Assembly (NCBI RefSeq): GCF_021608265.1
Contig: NZ_JAKIHP010000002.1
Span: forward strand, 124,001-188,000
Direction of reading: 5' to 3'
Length of the DNA: 64,000 nt
From: Flavobacterium wongokense
GTDB taxonomy: Bacteria > Bacteroidota > Bacteroidia > Flavobacteriales > Flavobacteriaceae
A program made the position numbers and the translations under genes. Under the pieces are notes generated by a model. It saw nothing but the letters and a program-made list of their open reading frames with translations. It had not been told where the DNA came from and ran no database searches. Of the stretch, positions 45,301 to 51,980 are shown in pieces. Each line of letters begins with the position of its first letter. The stretch's first letter is position 1.

Positions 45301-45531
45301 CGTTTTGTTCCTGCAATGCGCAATAAATGGTTGTTCAACCTGATGTCAATGTATGCATTCCTATCGATTTTGTTTACCTATTACGGAGTAAACTTCCACT
45401 TGGTCGGCCTGCATTCGTATGCGAGTGGAGAAGCGAAGTCACTAAGCTGGATTTGGTATTCCCTGGGAACGATTTCAATAATTGGTTTGTTGACCTATCC
45501 GAAGTATCGCAAGCATTACAGAAAGAAATAA
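42328..45531 (+). CDS. Fused ResB-CcsA cytochrome c maturation protein (System II)
   Basis: 1067 residues. The N-terminal part (about 1-460) resembles ResB, with helices at 12-30, 49-65, 71-91 and 434-452 and a large periplasmic domain. The C-terminal part (about 750-1067) is CcsA/CcmC-like, with the haem-handling motif WGRYWGWDPKETWALI near residue 970 and histidines in MIHVAVI and FHLVGLHSY. A middle periplasmic region (about 490-745) has GRLVIQDEGGRMKPI. It should attach haem to c-type cytochromes at the outer face of the inner membrane. Fused ResB-CcsA proteins of this size are common in Bacteroidota and epsilon-proteobacteria. Confidence 0.92.
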   Translation: MEKKIYSILFSTRLMALLFIGFAVAMAIGTFIESKYNTDTARIWIYNSWWFEAIMLFFVINFIGNIKRYQLYKREKWPTLLLHLSFILIISGAFITRYISYEGMMRIREGESSNQFLSEKTNLSVFVDGIHEGKMMRRIIERPLLLSPVTNNHFSINEKFDDIPFEIEYKDFVLDAKETIKEDAKGAVYLKLVESGGGTRHEHMLKEGEIQDIHNVLFSVDKFVKGAINIDTKNNTISSPFDGQFMRMADKMQGTVTKDSVQPLMYRSLYNVGGAQFVIPDQPKRGFKSYKPSGDFKAKKGEDVITLLVKTGGKEEEVTLVGSKGATGEPKSIKLGKLEFTLSYGSKAYTLPFSIKLNDFVAEKYPGTEKSYSSYESKVTVQDGGKNEDHRIYMNHILDHKGYRFFQASFDPDEKGTVLSVNHDFWGTTITYAGYFLLFFCLMLILFVKGSRFTDLKRKLENVKRKKAKLSAMIVLLVSFNGLAQNHPNHTNALPTQKQIDSILNKYKVSERHAAQFGRLVIQDEGGRMKPINTFSSELLRKVSHKDTYNGLNSDQAFISMTQFPTVWFETPLIYIKSGNDSIRKILGIPADAKYATFRSCFDEKGNYKLSPYLDEAYKAANPNNFEKDFVETDKKVNLLNSALSGKILRIFPIPKDPNNKWLSFLELNHATGTALDTIRLALPAYLNSVMKASQDNDYTMANTYLVGMENYQKKFGKAVRPSDKKIDCEILYNKYDVLQKLPYWYLTAAGLMFLFVMINIFKERKAVNILISITHIAIGLLFVLHTVALIFRWYISGHAPWSNAYEAIVYVAWSTMFFGLAFAWEKRKPALSGKFIFDTFFGLFFKSNSKLTVASCAFVSAMILTAAYANWIDPEIANLQPVLNSYWLMIHVAVIVASYGPFAVGMILGFVSLLLMFCTTEKNKAKMELHIKEVTIINEMALTIGLVMLTIGNFLGGQWANESWGRYWGWDPKETWALISIMVYAFVIHMRFVPAMRNKWLFNLMSMYAFLSILFTYYGVNFHLVGLHSYASGEAKSLSWIWYSLGTISIIGLLTYPKYRKHYRKK

Positions 45532-45533
45532 TA

Positions 45534-45563
45534 AAAAAGTCCCGGTATTTACCGGGACTTTTC
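45534..45563. terminator. Bidirectional terminator
   Basis: AAAAAGTCCCGGT-ATTT-ACCGGGACTTTT between the CcsA gene (+) and the anti-sigma gene (-). Confidence 0.9.
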
Positions 45564-45595
45564 CGTTTGACTTGCGTCAACTTTGACAGTGGGAT

Positions 45596-46384
45596 TTAGA
45601 CTTTCCCCAAAGTATATAATTGTTCCATTGTTGGTGTTGGGCTTCCTCCGGCTGGTTCAAGCGTTATTCCAAATGCTTCTGCATCTCCTGTCTTTTCAAC
45701 AGCGAAAACCTTGCTTCGGTTGTCTTTGAAATTGGCCAAAGTTCCAATGCTGGTTGGCGTCAACTGTGGCTGTAATTTCAACGACCAGATTTGGTATTCC
45801 TTTCCTTCCGGTGGTGTTGGCAATCCGCTGGCGTCTACATACACGACCTGAGTTTGTTTGTTCCAGTATATTTTTGCTTTGGCAGTTGGCGCTACAGCCT
45901 GTCCGGCAAGAGCTACTACAGTATTGGTTTCGTCACGAACCACATTCAGGACGGTTTCTGTTTGCTTGTTTTTTGTTTCCAAATCTACTACAGTTTCCTG
46001 TAATTTTGATTTTTCCTTTTCTATCGTTGCCACCTGATTGTTCGCCTGGTTCACTTTTGAATATTGGTAGCCAATTCCGATTAGTAGTAGTATTGAAGCA
46101 GCCCATCCTATGTAAGCAGACCAATTGCTTCGGTCTCTCATGGTTACGACTTTTCCGTGTTTCAGCTCGAGCTGTGCCTTGATTTTTTCGAACTGGCTAT
46201 GCGAAATAAAAGGAGAGAAGCTACTTGACAGGTTTATGATTGCCTTTTCAATAGCGAGGATTTCAGTCTTTATTTCCGGGTTTTTATTGGACATTGCAGC
46301 AACTTCATCATTTTCTGATTCGCTAAGCAAACCATAAACATAGAGTTCCAATATTCCTGATTCTATATATTCTTTACTTTCCAT
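45596..46384 (-). CDS. RskA-type anti-sigma factor
   Basis: 262 residues from the ATG at 46384, which overlaps the sigma gene stop by one base (TAATG). An N-terminal cytosolic part (MESKEYIESGILELYVYGLL, about 1-90) is followed by one transmembrane helix at about 94-112 (YIGWAASILLLIGIGYQYS), a coiled coil (about 113-155), and a periplasmic RskA C-terminal domain (IYWNKQTQVVYVDASGLP, EYQIWSLKLQ, FAVTLEP-like FGITLEPAGGSPTPT). It should hold the sigma factor encoded just upstream until an envelope signal releases it. Confidence 0.9.
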   Translation of the reverse strand: MESKEYIESGILELYVYGLLSESENDEVAAMSNKNPEIKTEILAIEKAIINLSSSFSPFISHSQFEKIKAQLELKHGKVVTMRDRSNWSAYIGWAASILLLIGIGYQYSKVNQANNQVATIEKEKSKLQETVVDLETKNKQTETVLNVVRDETNTVVALAGQAVAPTAKAKIYWNKQTQVVYVDASGLPTPPEGKEYQIWSLKLQPQLTPTSIGTLANFKDNRSKVFAVEKTGDAEAFGITLEPAGGSPTPTMEQLYTLGKV

Positions 46385-46914
46385 TACACTTTTAAAAAAT
46401 TTCGTAGGTCGTTGATACAATTTCGATTTTGGGTCTTAACAGTTCCAAGCGGCATTTTTAATTCATCCGAAGCTTCCTGTTGCGTGAATCCTTTGAAGAA
46501 CAGCAGGTCAATTAACTGAATGCATTTTGGCTTGAGTTTGTTGACAAATTCCCTTAGTCCAATGCTGTCTATCCTATTGGTCAGCTTGTTGCTGTCATCC
46601 AACAGATGTACGAAATTATCAGAGGATAGGTTTTTCTGGCTGTTGTTAAAACCTTTGGAACGCAGCTTGTCAATCGCAGCGTTGCGGGTGATGTTGAGCA
46701 TCCATGTATATAATCTTCCTTTGCTTTGATTATAGGTTTCGATGTTTTTCCAGATTTTGACAAACACTTCCTGAAGCACATCTTCGGCTTCTTCACGGTC
46801 GCTTATCAAATTAGTAATGATACTAAAAAGGCTTTTGGAATACATATCGTATAAAAGGGTAAATGCCCTTTCTTCCTTTCTTAAGAGCAATGGTAATAGT
46901 TCTTCCTGTGTCAT
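46384..46914 (-). CDS. ECF-type RNA polymerase sigma factor
   Basis: 176 residues. Region 2: FTLLYDMYSKSLFSIITNLI then AEDVLQEVFVKIWKNIETYN and GRLYTWMLNITRNAAIDKLR (about 15-95). Region 4: IQLIDLLFFKGFTQQEASDE and PLGTVKTQNRNCINDLRNFL (about 130-175). Paired with the anti-sigma gene by a one-base stop/start overlap. Regulon not deducible; the A/T-rich gap upstream holds a probable structured RNA transcribed the other way. Confidence 0.93.
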   Translation of the reverse strand: MTQEELLPLLLRKEERAFTLLYDMYSKSLFSIITNLISDREEAEDVLQEVFVKIWKNIETYNQSKGRLYTWMLNITRNAAIDKLRSKGFNNSQKNLSSDNFVHLLDDSNKLTNRIDSIGLREFVNKLKPKCIQLIDLLFFKGFTQQEASDELKMPLGTVKTQNRNCINDLRNFLKV

Positions 46915-47046
46915 ACTTTAAAATGTTTATTGTAAAAATAGAATGTTTTGCCTTTAAACAGTTGTTAAATATAGAATTAAATTTTAACATTTCCTTAAAC
47001 CTTTTTGCAAACAATGCTTCAAAATCGTTAATTGAATGTCAAGTGG

Positions 47047-47203
47047 TAGGGTATACGAAACCCTAACTGTTTTTATAGCGTATATGACGTCAGGGAAGAT
47101 TTGCTATGAAAATATTTCTTTCGAGGTTTTGGTAATAGAAAGGTTTTCTATTATGTTTTGTTAGGGGAACCCAGCGGATGATTAGACGCTGGGTTCTTTT
47201 TTG
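47047..47203 (+). ncRNA. Candidate structured RNA or leader element
   Basis: Seven-base closing stem CCCTAAC (47061-47067) with GTTAGGG (47160-47166). Inside it: ATAGC (47075-47079) with GCTAT (47103-47107), and a perfect 9-bp hairpin TAATAGAAA/TTTCTATTA (47133-47153, loop GGT). TAGGG (47047-47051) can also pair with CCCTA (47061-47065), competing with the closing stem, which would give a two-state fold. A terminator follows immediately. No plus-strand gene lies upstream for this terminator, so a small RNA or a leader controlling the peroxidase gene is plausible. It could be a known flavobacterial RNA family. Confidence 0.45.
47167..47202 (+). terminator. Intrinsic terminator ending the candidate RNA
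   Basis: GAACCCAGCG-GATGATTAGA-CGCTGGGTTC followed by TTTTTT; a 10-bp GC-rich stem 68 bases before the peroxidase start. Confidence 0.85.
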
Positions 47204-47270
47204 TTTACAATTTTAAGGAATGTATAACAGTAACTCTTGAAATTATCATTAATTTTATCAAAAATTATGT

Positions 47271-47852
47271 ATGAAAAAGTTCTCTCTATTCGTAACAATA
47301 TTAACGCTATTCAGCTGCCAGAATCAGGCGCAAAACAATAAAAAAATGGAAACACAAGCACCAATAAAAACGGAAACAATCTATCAGTTTAAGGTAACCG
47401 ATTTGTACGGCAAGGAATTCGACTTTGCCTCACTTAAAGGTAAAAAAATACTAATCGTCAATACGGCTTCTGAATGTGGTTTGACACCACAATACAAAGA
47501 CCTGGAAGCCATTTATGAAAAATATAAAGATAAAAATTTTGTCATCATAGGTTTCCCTGCCAATAATTTTGGCGCACAGGAACCTGGAAGCAATGACCAG
47601 ATTGCCAAATTCTGTGAAATGAATTACGGCGTTACTTTCCCAATGATGGGCAAGATATCGGTAAAAGGGGATGACATGCATTCGGTTTATAAATTCCTTA
47701 CCCAGAAAAGCAAAAACGGATTGCAGGACAGCGAAGTGGAATGGAACTTTCAAAAATACCTGATCAATGAGCAGGGTGAATTGGTGAAAGTATTATCTCC
47801 AAGAATATTGCCAACAGATGCGGCCATTGTAGGCTGGATTAACGGAAAATAA
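47271..47852 (+). CDS. Glutathione-peroxidase-family lipoprotein (Cys type)
   Basis: 193 residues. A lipoprotein signal (MKKFSLFVTILTLFSC, Cys at 16) precedes a GPx fold: peroxidatic C69 in NTASECGLTPQ, FPANNFGAQEPG with Q103, and WNFQKYLI with the Trp/Asn pair. It uses cysteine, not selenocysteine, so it is probably thioredoxin-dependent, reducing lipid or organic peroxides in the periplasm or at the membrane. It is preceded by the candidate structured RNA. Confidence 0.92.
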   Translation: MKKFSLFVTILTLFSCQNQAQNNKKMETQAPIKTETIYQFKVTDLYGKEFDFASLKGKKILIVNTASECGLTPQYKDLEAIYEKYKDKNFVIIGFPANNFGAQEPGSNDQIAKFCEMNYGVTFPMMGKISVKGDDMHSVYKFLTQKSKNGLQDSEVEWNFQKYLINEQGELVKVLSPRILPTDAAIVGWINGK

Positions 47853-47862
47853 GTATCTGGTT

Positions 47863-48096
47863 ATGTCTAAACAAACGAAAGCATTCATTTATAACTTTCT
47901 CAGCTTTGCAGCATTCTTCCTGCCGATTTATTACCTTATTAAATCGTATACCGGTTTAACCGGATTCTGGATTCCTGTAACTTCGGGTGTGGTATCAACG
48001 TTATTGGCACCCAAATTCCAATCGATTAAAACACGTGATGGTGAGAAGCTTTTTATGAAGTGGATTTTCAGCAGGGAAGTGAAGGAGCTTAAATAA
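47863..48096 (+). CDS. Small membrane protein
   Basis: 77 residues with two hydrophobic segments (FIYNFLSFAAFFLPIYYLI at about 8-26; FWIPVTSGVVSTLLAP at about 35-50) and a basic tail ending FSREVKELK. No domain recognised. It follows the peroxidase gene by ten bases and is probably co-transcribed with it. Confidence 0.75.
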   Translation: MSKQTKAFIYNFLSFAAFFLPIYYLIKSYTGLTGFWIPVTSGVVSTLLAPKFQSIKTRDGEKLFMKWIFSREVKELK

Positions 48097-48159
48097 TTTT
48101 TTAAGTTATGAATTATGGGTTAAAAAGATTCATAGTAACAATTACTTATAATTCATAAC

Positions 48160-48942
48160 TTATTTCTTTTTCTTTTCCGCTTTCTCTTTTGCTTTTACCG
48201 TCGATTTGTAAAGTGGAATGAAATACGAAACGGTATAATTGAACCCAACGCCAAAATCTCCATTATAAGTCCTGTTGAAACCCGGAATATAAAGATTGTC
48301 AAAGTTATTTGGCAGTTTCTGTGAAACCAAACGGTTCAGCCTTACACTAAATCCAACAAAGATGTTGTTGAACACTTCAGTTTTCATTCCGGCAACGACT
48401 TCAATCCATTGTGCAGATAAGCCTTTAAATTCTTCACCAGAAGGAATTTCCTGTGCCTGTCCAAAGTATGGGTTCGGATTGTAAACGGTATAACTGTTCA
48501 ACGTCTGGGTGAAACTACTCACACCATAACGCAGTCCAACAGAAATGATATTTTCCATGTTGAGCCAGTTTTCATAAGTATTGTAATCAAAACCAACTTT
48601 TAAATAGCTTCCTTTTGTAGTAAAGTTGAGCATATCATCATCAACAGTCTTGTCTTCGTTACCAATTTCTCCCGCCAAATAATATCTTCGTGTCAAACGA
48701 TAATCACCGACTAATTCCAATCCGCGATAATCCGTTTCGTAAAATGATTTAGTCAGTTTGAATAAATCGACACCCACACGTAAACCGTAACGTTCCTTTT
48801 TTACCGGAATGCTGTCTGTTTTCTCTACGCTCTTTCCGGCTGTTCCTTTTGCGGGTTTAAAGTTTATTTCCTCCTGTGCATTGCCTGTAAATGAAAGCAA
48901 TACCAAGAATAGGCTAAAATAAAATCTTGATATGTGTTTCAT
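48160..48942 (-). CDS. DUF6048 outer-membrane-type protein
   Basis: 260 residues with signal peptide MKHISRFYFSLFLVLLSFTG (cut near NAQ). The body is beta-barrel-like (YGLRVGVDLFKLTKSFYE, YYLAGEIGNEDK, YLKVGFDYNTYE, IISVGLRYGVSSF, FGVGFNYTVSYFIPLY) and ends with a Lys/Glu-rich tail (KAKEKAEKKKK). It matches the DUF6048 family found beside DUF6452 and rlmD in flavobacteria. It overlaps the DUF6452 gene by 29 bases. Function unknown. Confidence 0.78.
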   Translation of the reverse strand: MKHISRFYFSLFLVLLSFTGNAQEEINFKPAKGTAGKSVEKTDSIPVKKERYGLRVGVDLFKLTKSFYETDYRGLELVGDYRLTRRYYLAGEIGNEDKTVDDDMLNFTTKGSYLKVGFDYNTYENWLNMENIISVGLRYGVSSFTQTLNSYTVYNPNPYFGQAQEIPSGEEFKGLSAQWIEVVAGMKTEVFNNIFVGFSVRLNRLVSQKLPNNFDNLYIPGFNRTYNGDFGVGFNYTVSYFIPLYKSTVKAKEKAEKKKK

Positions 48943-49408
48943 TTTCAGTTTCGATGTTTGGTGTTAAAACGTTGACATCCTGCATCCAGAATGTGTCCGG
49001 TGTTGCCGAATCGGTTAGTGTAACCCCGTTAGGATTATTCAGTGTGAAGATGGTTTTGTAACCACAGGCTCTTGATACAAATACATCCTCATGGGTATAG
49101 TCAAACTGGAGTACGTCTTCATTAGGATTTGCAGCGGTGCTGTTTAATATCAGGCTGTATTTGGTCATCAAATCGTCAATTTTCAAGGGCAATTCAACTT
49201 TGCTGCCATTAAAGGTTCCCAAATCCAAATCATTGAACGCCCCAACTCCCTTGACTTTAAGGTTGACTACATTTTTCAATGTTCCCGGATTGGAAACATC
49301 ATAAAATTCCAATATCAGCCGTGGTGTGGTTTCTTCGGTGCAGATGTCGTCCTTTTCGCAACTTGAAAAGGCTATGGCAATTAATAATAGGGCAAGTATT
49401 TTTTTCAT
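48914..49408 (-). CDS. DUF6452 lipoprotein
   Basis: 164 residues. Lipoprotein signal MKKILALLLIAIAFSSCEKD (Cys at 17). The mature part contains DICTEETTPRLILEFYDVSN and a later SRACGYKTIFTLNN, features I associate with DUF6452. It lies between rlmD (seven bases upstream) and DUF6048 (overlapping), so the three form one operon. Role unknown. Confidence 0.8.
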   Translation of the reverse strand: MKKILALLLIAIAFSSCEKDDICTEETTPRLILEFYDVSNPGTLKNVVNLKVKGVGAFNDLDLGTFNGSKVELPLKIDDLMTKYSLILNSTAANPNEDVLQFDYTHEDVFVSRACGYKTIFTLNNPNGVTLTDSATPDTFWMQDVNVLTPNIETENETHIKILF

Positions 49409-49415
49409 TTAAATT

Positions 49416-50831
49416 TTATCTTTTTACCAAAAGTACAACATTTTCCACATGGTGCGTCTGCGGAAACATATCCACAGGGCGAACGCGTGTCACTTTGTAA
49501 TGTTCGTCCATCAACGCCAAATCCCTTGCCTGTGTAGCCGAGTTACAGCTAACATATACAATCTTATCGGCACCAATTTTTAATAACTGCTCCACAACAT
49601 CCTTGTGCATTCCGTCTCTTGGCGGATCGGTGATGACCACGTCAGGTTGGCCATGCTGTGCTATGAAAGCGTCGTTGAATACATTTTTCATATCGCCAAC
49701 ATAGAACTCACAGTTGGTAATATTGTTGCGTTTTGCATTTTCTTTGGCGTCAGCAATCGCTTCGGGAACGGCTTCAACGCCGATTACCTTTTTTGCTTTT
49801 TTGGAAACGAATTGTGCAATGGTTCCGGTTCCCGTATATAAATCATAAACCACTTCATTGCCGGTTAGCCCTGCGAATTCGCGTGTGATTTTGTACAATT
49901 CGTATGCCTGGTCTGAATTGGTCTGGTAAAACGATTTGGCATTGATGCTAAACTGCAGGCCTTCCATTTCTTCCAGTATGTAATCACGGCCTTTGTACAG
50001 TTTGATGTCCTGGTCGTACAGCGTATCATTCGCTTTGCTGTTGATGACATATTGTAGAGACGTAATCTGTGGAAAAGTTGCGTAGATATGGTCGAGCAGC
50101 AATTCCCTTTGTTTTTTATCTTCTTTGTAAAACTGGATTAGGGCCATGATTTCTCCGGTTGACGCAGTCCGAATCATCAGCGTGCGCAACAAGCCTTCGT
50201 GGTTTCGTGCATTGAAGAACTCCATGTGGTTTTCGGTTGCGAATCGTTTGATTTCGTTGCGGATGGCGTTTGACGGGTCTTCCTGTAAATGGCATTTCTC
50301 GATATCCAGGATTTTATCCCACATCCTTGGAATGTGAAAACCCAAAGCAGGTTTTTTACTTAAGGATTGGTCTTCCGATTTGATTTCGATATCGCTTAAC
50401 CAACGCGTATCCGAAAATCCAAACTCCATTTTGTTGCGGTAGAAAAATTGCTTTTCAGAACCCAATATCGGTTCAAAGTCGGGCAATTCAATTTTGCCAA
50501 TGCGTTTCAGGTTATTATAAACTTCCTGGTTTTTGTAAAATAATTGTTGTTCGTATTTCATATTCTGCCATTTGCAGCCACCACAGGCGCCAAAATGCTG
50601 GCAGACCGGCTCAATGCGGTTTTCAGAATAGGAGTGGAACTTTATGGCTTTGCCTTCAAAATAGGACTTTCTTTTCTTTAAGGTCTGCACGTCTACCACA
50701 TCGCCCGGAACGACGTTGGGTATGAAGATTACCTGGCCTTCGGGTGCTTTTGCCACCGATACGCCTTTGGCTCCGGCATCAAGTACGGTTACGTTTTCAA
50801 AAATGACTTTGTTGGTTTGTTTTCTTCCCAT
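49416..50831 (-). CDS. rlmD: 23S rRNA (uracil-5-)-methyltransferase RlmD
   Basis: 471 residues from the ATG at 50831 (MGRKQTNKVIFEN); the frame is open six codons further to 50849. TRAM domain (about 6-65), Fe-S cluster cysteines in CQHFGACGGCKWQNMKYEQQ (about 85-105), SAM-binding VVYDLYTGTGTIAQF (about 310-325), then VITDPPRDGMHK and the catalytic cysteine in YVSCNSATQARDL (about 425). Methylates U1939 of 23S rRNA. It leads the DUF6452-DUF6048 operon. Confidence 0.94.
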   Translation of the reverse strand: MGRKQTNKVIFENVTVLDAGAKGVSVAKAPEGQVIFIPNVVPGDVVDVQTLKKRKSYFEGKAIKFHSYSENRIEPVCQHFGACGGCKWQNMKYEQQLFYKNQEVYNNLKRIGKIELPDFEPILGSEKQFFYRNKMEFGFSDTRWLSDIEIKSEDQSLSKKPALGFHIPRMWDKILDIEKCHLQEDPSNAIRNEIKRFATENHMEFFNARNHEGLLRTLMIRTASTGEIMALIQFYKEDKKQRELLLDHIYATFPQITSLQYVINSKANDTLYDQDIKLYKGRDYILEEMEGLQFSINAKSFYQTNSDQAYELYKITREFAGLTGNEVVYDLYTGTGTIAQFVSKKAKKVIGVEAVPEAIADAKENAKRNNITNCEFYVGDMKNVFNDAFIAQHGQPDVVITDPPRDGMHKDVVEQLLKIGADKIVYVSCNSATQARDLALMDEHYKVTRVRPVDMFPQTHHVENVVLLVKR

Positions 50832-50884
50832 GGCGCAAAAATAAGGCATTATTTTAAATTTTGAATTTTAAATTTTGAATTAAG

Positions 50885-50957
50885 GAAGTAATGCATTCTA
50901 CATGCACTATGTATGCATTATCTATGCTTTGTCTATGGAGTATCTATGCTTTATCCT
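50885..50957. repeat. Short degenerate TCTATG/TATGC repeats
   Basis: The gap upstream of the FRG gene holds repeated TGCATTATCTATGC, TTGTCTATGG and GTATCTATGC segments: about five imperfect copies of a TCTATGCTTT-like unit over some 70 bases. No hairpin or gene; could be a remnant of an insertion junction. Confidence 0.55.
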
Positions 50958-51080
50958 TTGATGAATTATGGAAATTTTGATAGTTGTTAGAGTAAATTAT
51001 TATATTTGATTGTTACTCAAATTGAGAGTTTGATTTGAGTAGGAACAAATTAACAGGATTTAACAATACAATTTTAGCTT

Positions 51081-51833
51081 ATGAGCAAATGGAATCGAAT
51101 AAACAAAGATGGGCTATGTACAGTAGAATTATCTTCTTGGAAACATTTTGCAGATTTTGTTAACCAAGATTTCCTAAGTAGTACAGAATATATTTTTCGA
51201 GGACATCAAGATAGTAATTGGAAATTAGAATCAACTTTTGACAGGCTCATACCAATTAACTCCAAAGAATATTTGAAAAGAAGAAATGAGCATTTAGAAA
51301 AGTTTAAATATTTTTCAAGAGGACGATTAAAATTTGAACACAGAAATCAATTGATTTCTGAGAATGACTGGTGGGCTATAGGTCAACACAATGGACTTGC
51401 AACTCCTTTGTTGGATTGGACTGAATCACCTTTTATTGCGGCATATTTTGCATTTCAAGTTGAAAATTTTTCTTTCCCTAATAAAAGAGTTATTTATTCC
51501 ATTGCTACTGATTATATTACTGAACATTCAGATGACAAAATAGAACTATTTTATTCACACAATGATGAAAATCCTAGATTAATCAATCAGCGAGGGTTAT
51601 TTACAATAACAAAAGGGAAAATTGATATTGTAGAACATATAAACAAAAATTTTAAACATAAGGCAGACCTTACGGCTATTTATAGAATTGAGATTGAAGA
51701 AAAAAGCTCTCAAGACAGAATAGAGTTTCTTAAGTTTTTGAATAGAATGAATATTAATGATTTGACTTTATTTCCAGATTTAATAGGTACAGGTAATTAC
51801 TGTAATAAAACATTAATGATAGAAAAATACTAA
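51081..51833 (+). CDS. FRG-domain protein
   Basis: 250 residues with the FRG domain signature EYIFRGHQDSNWKLESTFDR (about residues 33-52) and WWAIGQHNGLATPLLDWTES (about 94-113), followed by PFIAAYFAF. FRG domains are found in phage-defence and toxin contexts and as stand-alone proteins; activity is not established. The gene is visibly richer in A and T than its neighbours and is preceded by degenerate repeats. It stands alone between the rlmD operon and the RCC1 gene. Likely horizontally acquired. Confidence 0.85.
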   Translation: MSKWNRINKDGLCTVELSSWKHFADFVNQDFLSSTEYIFRGHQDSNWKLESTFDRLIPINSKEYLKRRNEHLEKFKYFSRGRLKFEHRNQLISENDWWAIGQHNGLATPLLDWTESPFIAAYFAFQVENFSFPNKRVIYSIATDYITEHSDDKIELFYSHNDENPRLINQRGLFTITKGKIDIVEHINKNFKHKADLTAIYRIEIEEKSSQDRIEFLKFLNRMNINDLTLFPDLIGTGNYCNKTLMIEKY

Positions 51834-51955
51834 TCCAAACTACAACTAATACCTTCGATATTTGACTGGCGCGACGTCTATTGTTGAATGTTGACCACAT
51901 AAACATCCATATCATCAGCGTAGAAATAAAGGATACAAATAACGGCGGTTTTTAA

Positions 51956-51963
51956 TACATTTG
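51956..51963 (+). promoter_or_regulatory. Candidate -7 box (TACATTTG) for the RCC1-DUF1697 genes
   Basis: Exact TAnnTTTG match 18 bases before the ATG at 51981. Confidence 0.5.
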
Positions 51964-51980
51964 ACCTTTTAAAAAATACA

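Larger units (their letters stand above)
46915..47270. other. 355-base intergenic region
   Basis: No convincing coding frame. The first 130 bases are A/T-rich and include the divergent start region of the sigma gene. From about 47047 the plus strand has a series of pairing segments and an intrinsic terminator (next entries), then a 68-base A/T-rich leader to the peroxidase gene. A 47-codon plus-strand frame ending at 47066 was considered and rejected. Confidence 0.8.

Noticed and set aside
46924-47066. A 47-codon plus-strand frame between the sigma gene and the candidate RNA
   Set aside because: No recognised motif, starts in the divergent promoter region and its end runs into the RNA stem; the A/T-rich composition makes a chance frame likely.
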